The notes: generated by a model from the letters alone, not told the origin. A stretch of 64,000 nt of DNA from Lachnocurva sp029100405 (GCA_046263755.1 JBJYZC010000002.1:168856-232855); one strand, 5' to 3'. Numbered from the stretch's first letter, positions 37,011 through 46,253 are shown. Numbers and translations: made by a program.

Positions 37011-38201
37011 ATGCCTAATGACAATCAGCTGTCCTGTACTACACCCATCGCACCCTTGGGTGTCATTCCGATGAAAAGCTGCCTGCCCCTCGGCGATGAG
37101 GTAAACGAATACCTCGTTTCGTGGAGAGGAAAGCGCGAAAAGGATCGTTTTATTGATGCGGCCAATGCTTCTTACAAGAGACATTCCTGTATCGTCGATG
37201 CGGAAGCTCCCCGTTTCGGCTCCGGCGAAGGAAAGGGCATGATCAATCAGTCGATCCGGGGCCTTGACCTCTATCTCTTGACTGATGTCACAAACTGGAA
37301 CTGCACTTATAAGGTATGCGGTCAGGTCAATCACTATTCACCGGACGACCACTATGCTGAATTGAAGCGAATCATCGCTGCCACCAATGGTAAGGCCAAG
37401 CGAATCAATGTCATTATGCCTTTCCTTTATGAAGGACGCCAGCATAAGCGCTCCGGTCGTGAATCCCTGGACTGTGCGCTCATGCTCCAGGAGCTGGTCA
37501 GCATGGGTGTTGATAACATCATCACCTTCGATGCTCATGATCCCCGGGTTCAGAATGCCATCCCTCTGCATGGTTTCGAATCCGTTCCGGCTTATTATCA
37601 ATTCATCAAGAATATTCTACGAAATGAGAATGATCTGAAGCTGGATAATGATCATCTCATGATCGTAAGCCCCGATGAGGGTGCTACCCAGAGAGCTGTC
37701 TATCTCGCTTCTGTTTTGGGCGTTGACATGGGTATGTTCTATAAGAGAAGAGACTACTCCCGCGTTGTCGATGGACGGAATCCGATTGTTGCTCATGAAT
37801 TCCTGGGTTCTGATGTCGAGGGAAAGGATGTGATTGTCATCGATGATATGATCTCCTCCGGCGAATCCATGATCGATGTAGCTCATGAATTAAAGAAGAG
37901 AAAGGCCGGCAGGATCTTCGTTGTCGCAACCTTCGGACTCTTTACCAACGGACTTTCCTCTTTCGATAAAGCAGTGGAGGACGGTACGATCTATCGAGTT
38001 GTCACAACCAATCTGACCTATCAGACTCCGGAGCTTCTGTCCCGCGATTACTATATCAGCTGTGATATGTCCAAGTACATTGCCTACATCATCGATACCT
38101 TAAATCACAATGCTTCGATGTCCGGCCTCTTAGACCCCTATGATAGAATTAACCATGTGGTAACCAAGTATAACGAGAGGACCAAGGGCAGGAAATCATA
38201 A
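37011..38201 (+). CDS. prs: Ribose-phosphate pyrophosphokinase, long form
   Basis: Makes PRPP from ribose-5-phosphate and ATP for nucleotides, His and Trp. PRPP-site motif VIVIDDMISSGESMIDVA, the loop GRQHKRSGRESLDCA, and TFDAHDPRVQNAI at the metal site. The start at 37011 has AGGAGG 7 bases upstream; an ATG at 36981 overlaps the upstream stop but has no site. At 396 residues it is about 80 longer than typical Prs, with an N-terminal extension and inserts, a form common in Lachnospiraceae. Confidence 0.9.
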   Translation: MPNDNQLSCTTPIAPLGVIPMKSCLPLGDEVNEYLVSWRGKREKDRFIDAANASYKRHSCIVDAEAPRFGSGEGKGMINQSIRGLDLYLLTDVTNWNCTYKVCGQVNHYSPDDHYAELKRIIAATNGKAKRINVIMPFLYEGRQHKRSGRESLDCALMLQELVSMGVDNIITFDAHDPRVQNAIPLHGFESVPAYYQFIKNILRNENDLKLDNDHLMIVSPDEGATQRAVYLASVLGVDMGMFYKRRDYSRVVDGRNPIVAHEFLGSDVEGKDVIVIDDMISSGESMIDVAHELKKRKAGRIFVVATFGLFTNGLSSFDKAVEDGTIYRVVTTNLTYQTPELLSRDYYISCDMSKYIAYIIDTLNHNASMSGLLDPYDRINHVVTKYNERTKGRKS

Positions 38202-38229
38202 TCACGTAAAATAAGACCGTAGGTAAAAT

Positions 38230-38274
38230 AAGGGGCTGTGAAAAAATGAGATCATCATTTTTTCACAGCCCCTT
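38230..38274. terminator. Terminator 1 after prs, 20-bp perfect stem
   Basis: Arms 38230-38249 and 38255-38274 pair perfectly around the loop GATCA. A and T runs lie within and beside the stem, so it should act in both directions. Confidence 0.85.
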
Positions 38275-38286
38275 TGTCTTCACTCC

Positions 38287-38325
38287 GAGACCGGAGAAGA
38301 ATTCTTCTCCGGTCTCTTTTTTTCT
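38287..38325 (+). terminator. Terminator 2 after prs, 30-bp perfect palindrome
   Basis: Perfect palindrome 38287-38316 (arm GAGACCGGAGAAGAA) followed by seven T on the plus strand. The second strong terminator within 60 bp, separating prs from the convergent gene that ends at 38350. Confidence 0.85.
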
Positions 38326-38349
38326 CTTTTTCTTCCTCTTCCCTGTTTC

Positions 38350-40902
38350 TTACTTCACATAGGCAATATAGACCGATCCGGCCTGGGAGATATCCCCTTC
38401 TGCTGCCTCCAGCGACATACTCTCATAATTCCCGCTCTCCGGATGGAAGATCGATACATTCGAGGAACTGTATCCGGCCAGAAGCGCCGGCCCGGACTTC
38501 ATCTTCACATAGACCGGGGTGCCGTTCCCCACATAATACAGAGCCTGGCTCAAATTGATGCCTGTCAGATCCAGACAGACTGCAGGCTCCAGGTTCGCCT
38601 GCAGGATCTGCAAAGCCGAATTTCCTCCTGCCAGAAGACTTTCCGTATCTGCATTCTTCCCTTCAAACTGCAGAATCGCTGCCAGGCAATCGCTTTCCTG
38701 GTTCTGGTTCTGATTCTGGTTTCCGGTCTGCAGGGTCAGACTGCTCCGATAAGACTTCTTTCCACGCTTCCAGATGTAACGGGCAGAGTTATCCACAACA
38801 ATCCCCATCTCACTGTCCGCTTTCTGAATCGCTGCAACCGGATCACTTCCGGAATCAACCACATTTCCACCAACATAGACATAGTACTGCTGTTCGGAAC
38901 GACTCGCCTTGACAGAAATCGTTCGACCCCTGTCTGCTTCCACAAAGCCTGCCCGGATGAAGTGGAAAGACTTTGCAGGATCTTTTAGTTCTGCCATCTG
39001 CAGAACCAGCGTATATCCGCCGCTGCCTCCCGCATTCGTAATCAGACTGACAGACTGGTTCCTCTCTCCTGCATTGTCCTTAATGGTATCCTGGCCCTGC
39101 GAAAGCAGGCTTCCATCCGATCCACGTGTGGCCATGCTGAGGTAAAGCGTATAAGAATCTTCACTGACATCCGTAATGAAACTGCCATCTTTCGAATATT
39201 GTTTTAAAGTCTCTGCCCGATTGCCCTTTATTTGTGCAATCGTGATCTGATACATAGGATAAGGACTGCCGGCAGAATCCGGGGGGAGATCTGCCTTTCT
39301 CACACTGCCATAAACGAAATCATTATCAATATAAGCCAGAGGGCGAAGAAGTTCATCAGTGCCCGCCTTGATATCAAAACGCTCTCCCGTCTCCAGGTCG
39401 ATCACATGGATGCGCTCCGACGGCTGGTCCTTGTCCGTCCAGGACAGATACCGCCCGGTCTTTGATGCAGCATACTGACTGGTCTTCATTTGTGTCAGCT
39501 TTTCAGACGTCTCCAGTGTATTCAGATCAATTTTCAGAAGAGTGCCATCGACCATGACATAGAAGTTATTTTCATTGGACTTATAGAGGAGATCCGAGAA
39601 ACTCGCCTTCAAGATCTGATAGGACTTACTGGACTGGATGAAGGCTTGTTCCTTCGTGTTTTGTGTCCGGCTGCTGTAGTGATAGAGACCGATGCCGCAT
39701 CTGCCCTCGTGAGGGCCTGCATTCATATAGCCATAGACAACAAAGTCAAGTGTCCCCGTCTCGTCCATATTTAAGAGCTTGATGGCGTGGGCCTGGTGAT
39801 TCAGCCGACTGTCGCCGAGATTTCCTCTGCGGAAAGAGAATACCTGGATCAAGTCTCCGGTATTCTCATTGAATTCATAGAGCTCCCCGTCCATTTCGAA
39901 GGCGGTTACCGTTCCGACTGCATTGGAAATATAGTTCAGATTTCGATCAGCAAGCCCCAGTTTCAAGAGGCCTTCCTCCGAAAATTGAATCCTTGCCGCA
40001 TCAAAGATCTGGTTCATGCTTCTCTGGTAGTCCAGGAGATACATTTGCCCGGAAAGGTAACGGATCTTAAAATACTCCTTGACATTAAAGTAGGTCTTTT
40101 CCCCGCTCTGGTCCTTTCCTGTCATCCGATAAGTCATTTCCATGGCAGAATAGTCAGATGTCACCTCCGTAAGTTCCATCTTAGGGCTCCCGGACAGGCT
40201 TCCATCAAAAGATTTCCAGGCTACCTGGTCTGCCGTCGAATGAATGTCCACCTTCTGAAGGTTCGAAGAATCATTGTTCTGGCCATCTGTTTCGAGATAT
40301 GCCTCTACTCCTTCACCATCCTTATTCAGTGCCATGGTATGGAAAGAATGGGCGAAATCCATACACTCTGCCACATGACTGTTTGTTTCCTGAACGATCC
40401 GGCAATAATAGCGAACCTTCCCCTGATCGGTCCAAAGTGTCAGGACCAGGAGATATTCCTTATTTTCTTCAATCAGATTTGCAATCTGAAGACTCGTTTG
40501 GATCTGGTTTTTCTTTGTCGCAAATTTTACCTGATCCTCATCCGCGATCTTCTTCTCGGTATCCAGAGAACGAACCTCATAGGATATTTTTTGGATCTCT
40601 CTTCCATAGGTTTTAACCTTGAGATTCAGTTTCCGATCGTCCTCCAGGGGTGCGACTGCATTTCTCATATAGAGCGCATCCATATCCCCGGTGTAGCCGA
40701 AGAGCTCATCGATTTCCTGGCCATGATAATTCACCATGATCACAGGCAGTGTCGGGCTCTTCACCTCCGATGCCGAGTGGTCCCGGCTCCGGTTCAGCCA
40801 AAGGAAAAAAACAAGGAATGCCGCAAGAAAAACCAGAACAAGACGCAGGATCTTCTGTTTTGTTTTCTTATTCAATCCTTTTTCTCTAAATGAAAGTTCC
40901 AA
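38350..40902 (-). CDS. Large membrane-anchored extracytoplasmic protein of unknown function with a degenerate C39-like C-terminus
   Basis: 850 residues. A basic N-terminus and one membrane segment (about 20-36, RLVLVFLAAFLVFFLWL) anchor a large outside domain. The middle (about 300-620) has repeated strand-like units resembling a beta-propeller (FVVYGYMNAG, GRYLSWTDK, FVYGSVRK). A spacer NQNQNQNQ lies near 732. The last 115 residues (SDCLAAILQFEG, then GTPVYVKMKSGPALLAGYSSSNVSIFHPESG) resemble a C39-like peptidase: Cys at 739 is kept, but the His expected before the GY strand is missing, so proteolysis is unlikely. I do not recognise a named family. It lies upstream of the EamA gene's 3' end. 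Confidence 0.7.
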   Translation of the reverse strand: MELSFREKGLNKKTKQKILRLVLVFLAAFLVFFLWLNRSRDHSASEVKSPTLPVIMVNYHGQEIDELFGYTGDMDALYMRNAVAPLEDDRKLNLKVKTYGREIQKISYEVRSLDTEKKIADEDQVKFATKKNQIQTSLQIANLIEENKEYLLVLTLWTDQGKVRYYCRIVQETNSHVAECMDFAHSFHTMALNKDGEGVEAYLETDGQNNDSSNLQKVDIHSTADQVAWKSFDGSLSGSPKMELTEVTSDYSAMEMTYRMTGKDQSGEKTYFNVKEYFKIRYLSGQMYLLDYQRSMNQIFDAARIQFSEEGLLKLGLADRNLNYISNAVGTVTAFEMDGELYEFNENTGDLIQVFSFRRGNLGDSRLNHQAHAIKLLNMDETGTLDFVVYGYMNAGPHEGRCGIGLYHYSSRTQNTKEQAFIQSSKSYQILKASFSDLLYKSNENNFYVMVDGTLLKIDLNTLETSEKLTQMKTSQYAASKTGRYLSWTDKDQPSERIHVIDLETGERFDIKAGTDELLRPLAYIDNDFVYGSVRKADLPPDSAGSPYPMYQITIAQIKGNRAETLKQYSKDGSFITDVSEDSYTLYLSMATRGSDGSLLSQGQDTIKDNAGERNQSVSLITNAGGSGGYTLVLQMAELKDPAKSFHFIRAGFVEADRGRTISVKASRSEQQYYVYVGGNVVDSGSDPVAAIQKADSEMGIVVDNSARYIWKRGKKSYRSSLTLQTGNQNQNQNQESDCLAAILQFEGKNADTESLLAGGNSALQILQANLEPAVCLDLTGINLSQALYYVGNGTPVYVKMKSGPALLAGYSSSNVSIFHPESGNYESMSLEAAEGDISQAGSVYIAYVK

Positions 40903-40962
40903 AGCAGATATATTCCTTTCTAGAAAGGGAGTCCGGCAGGAATCCGGCCAGACAATGAACGC

Positions 40963-41841
40963 TTATAACAGATTCGGAAGCATTAAGCCCACCGTTAGAA
41001 AGAGCATGCCAAGAACAGCCCGTCCCGTCAATTTCTCCCGTAAAAGTGCCGCTGCCGTAAGAATCGCTATGGGAAGAGCCAGTCCATGCAGCGTATAGAC
41101 AATTCCCTGACCGCCACTCTGACTTTGCCTTAAGAAGACAACTGCCAGGCCGGACAGAAGGCCGCCCGCTGCCATAAAGAATCCCTGGTATACAGTTACT
41201 CTCTTAAGCTCCGCTCCCCCTCTCTGTATCAAGAGAAGGATCCAGCTTAAAATAGAAGAAAAGAAACTAAGGAAGGCAAGCTGAAAATCCCCATCCAGGC
41301 CCAGACCGAAGAAACGGTTCAGAACCTGTCCCAAAAGATTGAATCCCAGGGAAAGGATCGAAAAAAGGATCCATGATTTTTCCGACTTCCCTTCTCCCCC
41401 GATCAGGAGTAATATCAAACCGATCAGGGCAATTCCCAGAGCATACCAATTCTTAACTGCCATTGTCTCCTGAAACAGAAAATAGAAAAGGATGGGAAGA
41501 AGAAGCGTTCGAAGCGAAAAGAGAGAAAGGCTCCGGCTCAGCCCGGCTTTCTGCAAGGAAAGGAAGAAGAAGGCTGTAGAGAGAAAGAATACGGTAGCAA
41601 TAAGGATCAATAGCAGCCAGCTCTTCATCGTTCTTCCCCGAAAGGCCGTAAAAAAGCCAAAAGCCTTCCCCGGATAAAAAACCAGAAGCAGAATCGTCTG
41701 TACCGTTACTGCCGAAGCCATACTGACCCATACTTTTGTCCGCTTCAGGGAGGCTTTCAGGAAAACCGGCGCCAACCCGAAAAAGAGAGCCGACAAAAGA
41801 GCCAGATAGACCCAGTTAATTGTGAGATGATACCAGTTCAT
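40963..41841 (-). CDS. EamA/DMT-family transporter
   Basis: 292-residue membrane protein with ten predicted membrane segments arranged as two EamA repeats (starts NWVYLALLSALFFGLAPVFLK; second half from about residue 150). Members export amino acids, nucleotide sugars or other small molecules. The substrate is unknown. Divergent from the LtaS-like gene; a drug/metabolite exporter label is as far as the sequence supports. Confidence 0.88.
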   Translation of the reverse strand: MNWYHLTINWVYLALLSALFFGLAPVFLKASLKRTKVWVSMASAVTVQTILLLVFYPGKAFGFFTAFRGRTMKSWLLLILIATVFFLSTAFFFLSLQKAGLSRSLSLFSLRTLLLPILFYFLFQETMAVKNWYALGIALIGLILLLIGGEGKSEKSWILFSILSLGFNLLGQVLNRFFGLGLDGDFQLAFLSFFSSILSWILLLIQRGGAELKRVTVYQGFFMAAGGLLSGLAVVFLRQSQSGGQGIVYTLHGLALPIAILTAAALLREKLTGRAVLGMLFLTVGLMLPNLL

Positions 41842-41866
41842 AGAAGATTTATCCCTCCTCTTCGGG

Positions 41867-41895
41867 TTTACATCATTTTTTTATCATGCTATAAT
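41867..41895 (+). promoter_or_regulatory. Promoter of the LtaS-like gene
   Basis: TTTACA (41867-41872), 17-base spacer, TATAAT with extended TGC (41890-41895). Confidence 0.7.
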
Positions 41896-41962
41896 CTCGT
41901 AACTGAAAAAATATTATATCTTACTATAAATAGAACTTCAAATATGAGGCCATAGACTTCCA

Positions 41963-44110
41963 ATGAAAAAATTCCGTAATTTTGCAGCGAACCACGACTT
42001 TCTGATCATGATCCCATGGTCTATGTTTCTGGATATCATTCTCGAATGGCTGTCCCGCCATTCCCTGATCGAAGCCCTGAAATTTGTCGGCCTGCATCCG
42101 ATTCCATTTCTCTATAATTCCTTCATTATTTTTGTCGTTTATTCGATTGCCATCCTGTTTCAGAGGCGTACCTTTATCCGGAGAATTGTCACCGGACTTC
42201 TTGTTACACTTGGCATTATAAACTGCGTCCTGCTCTTAAACCGAGTCTCCCCTTTCGGATTTTCCGATCTCTCCATGATCGGAGACCTCTTTACAATGAA
42301 GGACTCCAAGTATTTCTCCGCCTGGGAGGCCATTCTGGCCATTGCCGGTCTTTTGGTTTTCGCTTTCTTCCTGGTCCGTCTCTTCTTTAAAGGAAAGAAG
42401 ATCAAAAGCCGTTCACCCTTCTGGCTTCGTTTGATCGTGGTGATTGCCCTCTGGGTCTCCCTGCCCTTATCCGGCAAGTTCTTACAGTCAAACGGACTGA
42501 TCGATTCCTATTTTGGAAATTTGGCCCAGGGATATCTCGACAACGGTTATATCTACGGTTTCTCCACTTCCATGACCGACCGTGGCATGAGGCGCCCTCT
42601 AGGCTACTCCAACCGGGCCGTTCAACAGGTTCTAAGTGATAGGGACGAGGAGCCAACGACCATTACCGGACAGACAGACCCGGAATCGTCCAGTAAAAAA
42701 ACCGGTCCTAATGTCATCGTGGTTCTCCTGGAATCCTTTTTCGATCCGACGGAGGTCAATTATCTCTCTTTCTCCGAGGATCCGATTCCCTTTATACATT
42801 CTCTGCAAAAGAATTATACGACCGGACATCTGACCGTTCCTGTTGTCGGTGCCGGGACCAGTAATACCGAATTTGAAATGCTGACCGGTATGTCGGTTTC
42901 CTTCTTTGGCCCGGGAGAGATCCCTCAGAAAACAGTTTTAAAGAACCGCAGTGTGGAAAGCTATGCTGATGATATGAAAATGCAGGGCTACAGCACCCAT
43001 GTGGTTCATAATAATGGAGGAAACTTCTACAGCAGAGCCAATGCCTTCTCCCGCATGGGCTTTGATAGCTTTACCGCCAAAGAAAATCTCGATATCACAG
43101 AATATACTCCCCTCGGCTCCTGGCCAACCGATGACATTCTGATCGGTGCGACAAAAGATGCCCTGGATTCCACAGAAAACAGGGACTTCATCTATACGAT
43201 CACTGTTTCCACCCACGGAAATTACCCGGGTTATAAAGTCATTGACGATCCTGCCATCAAGGTAACTGCCAAAGGCAAGGATGAAAGTCTTCGCTATAAA
43301 TGGGAATATTACGTCAATCAGGTCCATGCAATGGATACCTGGATCAAGAACTATGTAGACATGTTAAACCAGAGAGGCGAGCCCACATTGCTTGTGATGT
43401 TTGGCGACCATCTGCCGACCATGGGACTTACCGCAGGCGATATGAAGGAAAAAAATATCTTTAAGACCTGCTATGTTACCTGGAATAATTTCGGACTGGA
43501 AAAAGCCGACAAGGATCTGACTTCTTATCAGCTGGTCGCTGACCAGCTTGGACGGATCGGTATGCACAGCGGAACCATGCTGCAATTTAACCAGGAGATG
43601 ATCAAGGAAAATATTACTCCCGGCTCTCTTGACTATACAAACCGTCTGAATATGCTCCAATACGACCTGCTCTACGGCAAGCGCTATGCCTATCAGGGAG
43701 TCAACCTCTATCCTTCCTCTGACCTCGTCATGGGAATCAAGGATATTACGGTGAACCAGGCCTATAGTTTCAATGGAAAGGTCCATATCTATGGAAGTAA
43801 TTTCACCAAATGGTGCAAAGTCTATGTGAACGGGGAACAGGTGGACACGAATTATATTTCCGGTGAATGTCTCACCATCAATGACTCTGATATTAAGGAT
43901 CAGGATACGATTGTCGTAAGCCAGGTCGGATCCAACAGTACCGTCTTCCGCAGTTCCAATAAGTTCACCTATTCCAAGACGGAGGCGACAGATCAAAACC
44001 AGGAGGAAAACAAGGCCAAGGATCCGACTGACAACAATACCTCGATCGAGTCCGAAAATTCTGATATTATCGCACCTCTGACTCCGGAAAACAAAGCGAA
44101 CACCCAATAA
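41963..44110 (+). CDS. LtaS-family membrane sulfatase (glycerol-phosphate transferase type) with extra C-terminal domain
   Basis: 715 residues. Five predicted N-terminal membrane segments (to about 175), then an extracellular alkaline-phosphatase/sulfatase domain: NVIVVLLESF with metal ligand E257, the nucleophile Thr in VGAGTSNTEFE (T299), and MFGDHLPTMG. This is the LtaS layout of enzymes that polymerise glycerol-phosphate onto lipoteichoic acid or modify glycans. Beyond the catalytic domain (from about 595) lies a beta-rich segment (SFNGKVHIYGSNFTKWCKVYVNG) like an IPT/Ig-like fold, then an acidic Asn/Thr tail that LtaS proteins usually lack. Its polymer could be the acceptor of the dlt-like system at 51.7-57.6 kb, but that is inference. 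Confidence 0.85.
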   Translation: MKKFRNFAANHDFLIMIPWSMFLDIILEWLSRHSLIEALKFVGLHPIPFLYNSFIIFVVYSIAILFQRRTFIRRIVTGLLVTLGIINCVLLLNRVSPFGFSDLSMIGDLFTMKDSKYFSAWEAILAIAGLLVFAFFLVRLFFKGKKIKSRSPFWLRLIVVIALWVSLPLSGKFLQSNGLIDSYFGNLAQGYLDNGYIYGFSTSMTDRGMRRPLGYSNRAVQQVLSDRDEEPTTITGQTDPESSSKKTGPNVIVVLLESFFDPTEVNYLSFSEDPIPFIHSLQKNYTTGHLTVPVVGAGTSNTEFEMLTGMSVSFFGPGEIPQKTVLKNRSVESYADDMKMQGYSTHVVHNNGGNFYSRANAFSRMGFDSFTAKENLDITEYTPLGSWPTDDILIGATKDALDSTENRDFIYTITVSTHGNYPGYKVIDDPAIKVTAKGKDESLRYKWEYYVNQVHAMDTWIKNYVDMLNQRGEPTLLVMFGDHLPTMGLTAGDMKEKNIFKTCYVTWNNFGLEKADKDLTSYQLVADQLGRIGMHSGTMLQFNQEMIKENITPGSLDYTNRLNMLQYDLLYGKRYAYQGVNLYPSSDLVMGIKDITVNQAYSFNGKVHIYGSNFTKWCKVYVNGEQVDTNYISGECLTINDSDIKDQDTIVVSQVGSNSTVFRSSNKFTYSKTEATDQNQEENKAKDPTDNNTSIESENSDIIAPLTPENKANTQ

Positions 44111-44187
44111 ATGTCCCATCTGCATCTTTCTGACAAAACTGGCTGTTATTTCTTTTGATTTAACTTTTAAAACTGCTTTTTCTGTTT

Positions 44188-44193
44188 TATAAT
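44188..44193 (+). promoter_or_regulatory. -10 element of the TetR-family gene
   Basis: TATAAT at 44188-44193 with a weak -35 (TTTTAA) 17 bases upstream. Confidence 0.4.
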
Positions 44194-44267
44194 ATGAGAC
44201 AAATCTTTTTTTGATCTACTTTCTATGCCTGCGCTGCGTAGACAATTTGATGTAAGGAGGTACCGTA

Positions 44268-44843
44268 ATGGGCGAAAAACATATGGACATGCGCGTAAAA
44301 AGGACTTTAAAATCTGTTCAGGAAGCTTTTTATGGTCTGGCTCAGGAAATGAGCCTGGATCAAATTACCATTACGAACCTGACACAAAGAGCAAGTATCA
44401 ATCGGAAGACCTTTTATCTCCACTATAAGTCCATGGATGATCTCCTGGAGACTGTCAGCGAGGAATCCTATAACAACATTATGGAGGCCCTGAAACCGAA
44501 CATTATCGCCGGGAATGTAGAAAGCTGCATCCGGACATTCTTTCAATATCTGAATAACTGTACCGGTATCCAGCGCATTCTTCTCTGCGATCCAAAGAAT
44601 CAGGCCTTCTATCATCAGGTAATTGGTCGGGTCCTCCATTCCGACATCTTCCAGACCCTCTATCAGAAGACGCCTTTCCCCAGCCTGACGGAATCCTATA
44701 TGACCAGCATAGCAACCATTTACCAGACATGGTTGATCGAGAAACCGATCAATATCGAGGAATTGATCCAGTATACAACTGCCCTCATCAATGGAGGTTT
44801 CAAGGCAGCTGAGCACATGGAGCTTCCTGAGCCGACACATTGA
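44268..44843 (+). CDS. TetR/AcrR-family transcriptional regulator
   Basis: 191 residues with an N-terminal TetR helix-turn-helix (VQEAFYGLAQEMSLDQITITNLTQRASINRKTFYLHYKS) and a helical ligand domain. The start follows AAGGAGG. It lies after the LtaS-like gene and before the tRNA-Pro pair. The regulated gene is unknown; the neighbouring LtaS-like gene is a guess from position. Confidence 0.9.
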   Translation: MGEKHMDMRVKRTLKSVQEAFYGLAQEMSLDQITITNLTQRASINRKTFYLHYKSMDDLLETVSEESYNNIMEALKPNIIAGNVESCIRTFFQYLNNCTGIQRILLCDPKNQAFYHQVIGRVLHSDIFQTLYQKTPFPSLTESYMTSIATIYQTWLIEKPINIEELIQYTTALINGGFKAAEHMELPEPTH

Positions 44844-44929
44844 ATTCTCTACTGTGATAACGAATCTCAATTGCAGTAACAAGCCCCTATCCTTGTAATA
44901 AGCCCCGGTGGCAGCAAGAAAGAGCAATA

Positions 44930-44961
44930 AAAAGAGCGGATTCCAATGAATCCGCTCTTTT
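44930..44961. terminator. Bidirectional terminator between the TetR gene and tRNA-Pro
   Basis: Perfect 14-bp stem (AAAAGAGCGGATTC / GAATCCGCTCTTTT) with a CAAT loop. A and T runs on either side serve both strands. Confidence 0.85.
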
Positions 44962-44975
44962 CTTAATTCTTGAAG

Positions 44976-45049
44976 TCGAAGCGACAAGATTTGAACTTGC
45001 GACCTCTGCGTCCCTAACGCAGCGCTCTACCAAGCTGAGCCACGCTTCG
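44976..45049 (-). tRNA. tRNA-Pro (anticodon AGG)
   Basis: 74 bases, acceptor CGAAGCG/CGCTTCG with the C1:G72 and A73 identity elements of tRNA-Pro. Anticodon loop TTAGGGA gives AGG with G37. A34 would normally be edited to inosine by TadA. CCA is not encoded (CTT follows A73). A near copy of the next gene. Confidence 0.92.
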
Positions 45050-45077
45050 AATGATGTACTGACAGGTGTCAGCCACA

Positions 45078-45151
45078 TCGATGCGACAAGATTTGAACTT
45101 GCGACCTCTGCGTCCCGAACGCAGCGCTCTACCAAACTGAGCCACGCATCG
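45078..45151 (-). tRNA. tRNA-Pro (anticodon CGG)
   Basis: 74 bases, acceptor CGATGCG/CGCATCG, A73, anticodon loop TTCGGGA (CGG). It differs from the AGG copy at one acceptor pair, one D-arm base and the wobble base 34. A small hairpin (CTGAC-AGGT-GTCAG) lies between the two genes. Upstream towards glk are two more short hairpins and no clear promoter. Confidence 0.92.
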
Positions 45152-45217
45152 AAAATGCTGGCAGCTACTGCTGCCTGCTTCGCTATTCGCGAAACATGAT
45201 CTATGATCAAACGAAGG

Positions 45218-46168
45218 TTATTCCTGACTGTCTATCGCCAGTTTTGCGCCTCCGTAGATACCAGCATCGTTACTTAATAATGCTAACAGAATCTTAGTGT
45301 TTTTGCAAGCATGAAATACATTTTTTTCAAAAGGTTCTGTTACTAAATCAAGTACAATCTGACCTGCCTCGGATACACCGCCACCGATCAGGATGGCTTC
45401 CGGGTTTACAACATCTGCAATGGTTGCAAGTGCATTGCCGAGATATGTCATCGCTTTCTTCAGAATGGCGTATCCCAGCGGATCGCCGGCATTTGCAGCA
45501 TCGGTAATATCCTTACCTGTCAGATGATCCCTGCCATAGAGCGGGCTGTCTTTCCACTGATCCAGATGATTATTGCTGAGCCCCATGCGAATGATTCCGG
45601 AAGCAGAAGCATACTGTTCCAGGCACCCGTGCAGGCCACAGTTACAGGCTGTAACTTCGTCCGGGTTCACCTTGATATGGCCGATTTCTCCGGCAGCACC
45701 GCCAAATCCCGTAAGAATCTTTCCATTCAGAACGATTCCGCCACCGACACCGGTACCGAGAGTAACCATAACAATACTGGAAAATCCCTTACCACTTCCC
45801 ATCCAGGCTTCGCCTAAGGCAGCGATATTGGCATCATTGGCAGCCTTGACAGGAAGACCGGAAGCTTTGGAAAGTTCTGCTTCCACAGGATAAACTCCCC
45901 AGCCCAGATTCACACATTTATTGACTCTGCCATCCGGCAGTACCGGTCCCGGGACACCAATTCCAATTCCGATCACACTGTCTTTTGCAATTCTTCTTGC
46001 ACTAAGGATACTGTCAATTGCAGCTGCAATATCCTGAACAATATGAATTCCCTGATCATTCGTATTCGTAGGGATCTTTTCCTTAGTCAGAAGCTGCCCT
46101 TCCTTGGTAAACAGACCGATTTTAATGGTCGTTCCGCCTACATCCACACCAATTGCATAGTTTTTCAT
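45218..46168 (-). CDS. glk: ROK-family glucokinase
   Basis: Phosphorylates glucose to glucose-6-phosphate. N-terminal ATP loop AIGVDVGGTTIKIGLF, LGTGVGGGIVLNGKI, the sugar-site EIGHIKV and the ROK zinc motif CNCGLHGCLEQYAS. 316 residues, the normal size. Read divergently from galM, from which the IS30 element now separates it. Confidence 0.94.
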   Translation of the reverse strand: MKNYAIGVDVGGTTIKIGLFTKEGQLLTKEKIPTNTNDQGIHIVQDIAAAIDSILSARRIAKDSVIGIGIGVPGPVLPDGRVNKCVNLGWGVYPVEAELSKASGLPVKAANDANIAALGEAWMGSGKGFSSIVMVTLGTGVGGGIVLNGKILTGFGGAAGEIGHIKVNPDEVTACNCGLHGCLEQYASASGIIRMGLSNNHLDQWKDSPLYGRDHLTGKDITDAANAGDPLGYAILKKAMTYLGNALATIADVVNPEAILIGGGVSEAGQIVLDLVTEPFEKNVFHACKNTKILLALLSNDAGIYGGAKLAIDSQE

Positions 46169-46253
46169 GCTTGTCTCCCATGCCTTCCCATCAGGCTATC
46201 AGGCTCTAAGACAGATACCCCCTGATATTGGTCTTTGTCTCTTTTCAAACTTT

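Noticed and set aside
44887..45210. Protein-coding gene with an internal repeat on the minus strand
   Set aside because: The open frame is the translation of two near-identical tRNA-Pro genes.
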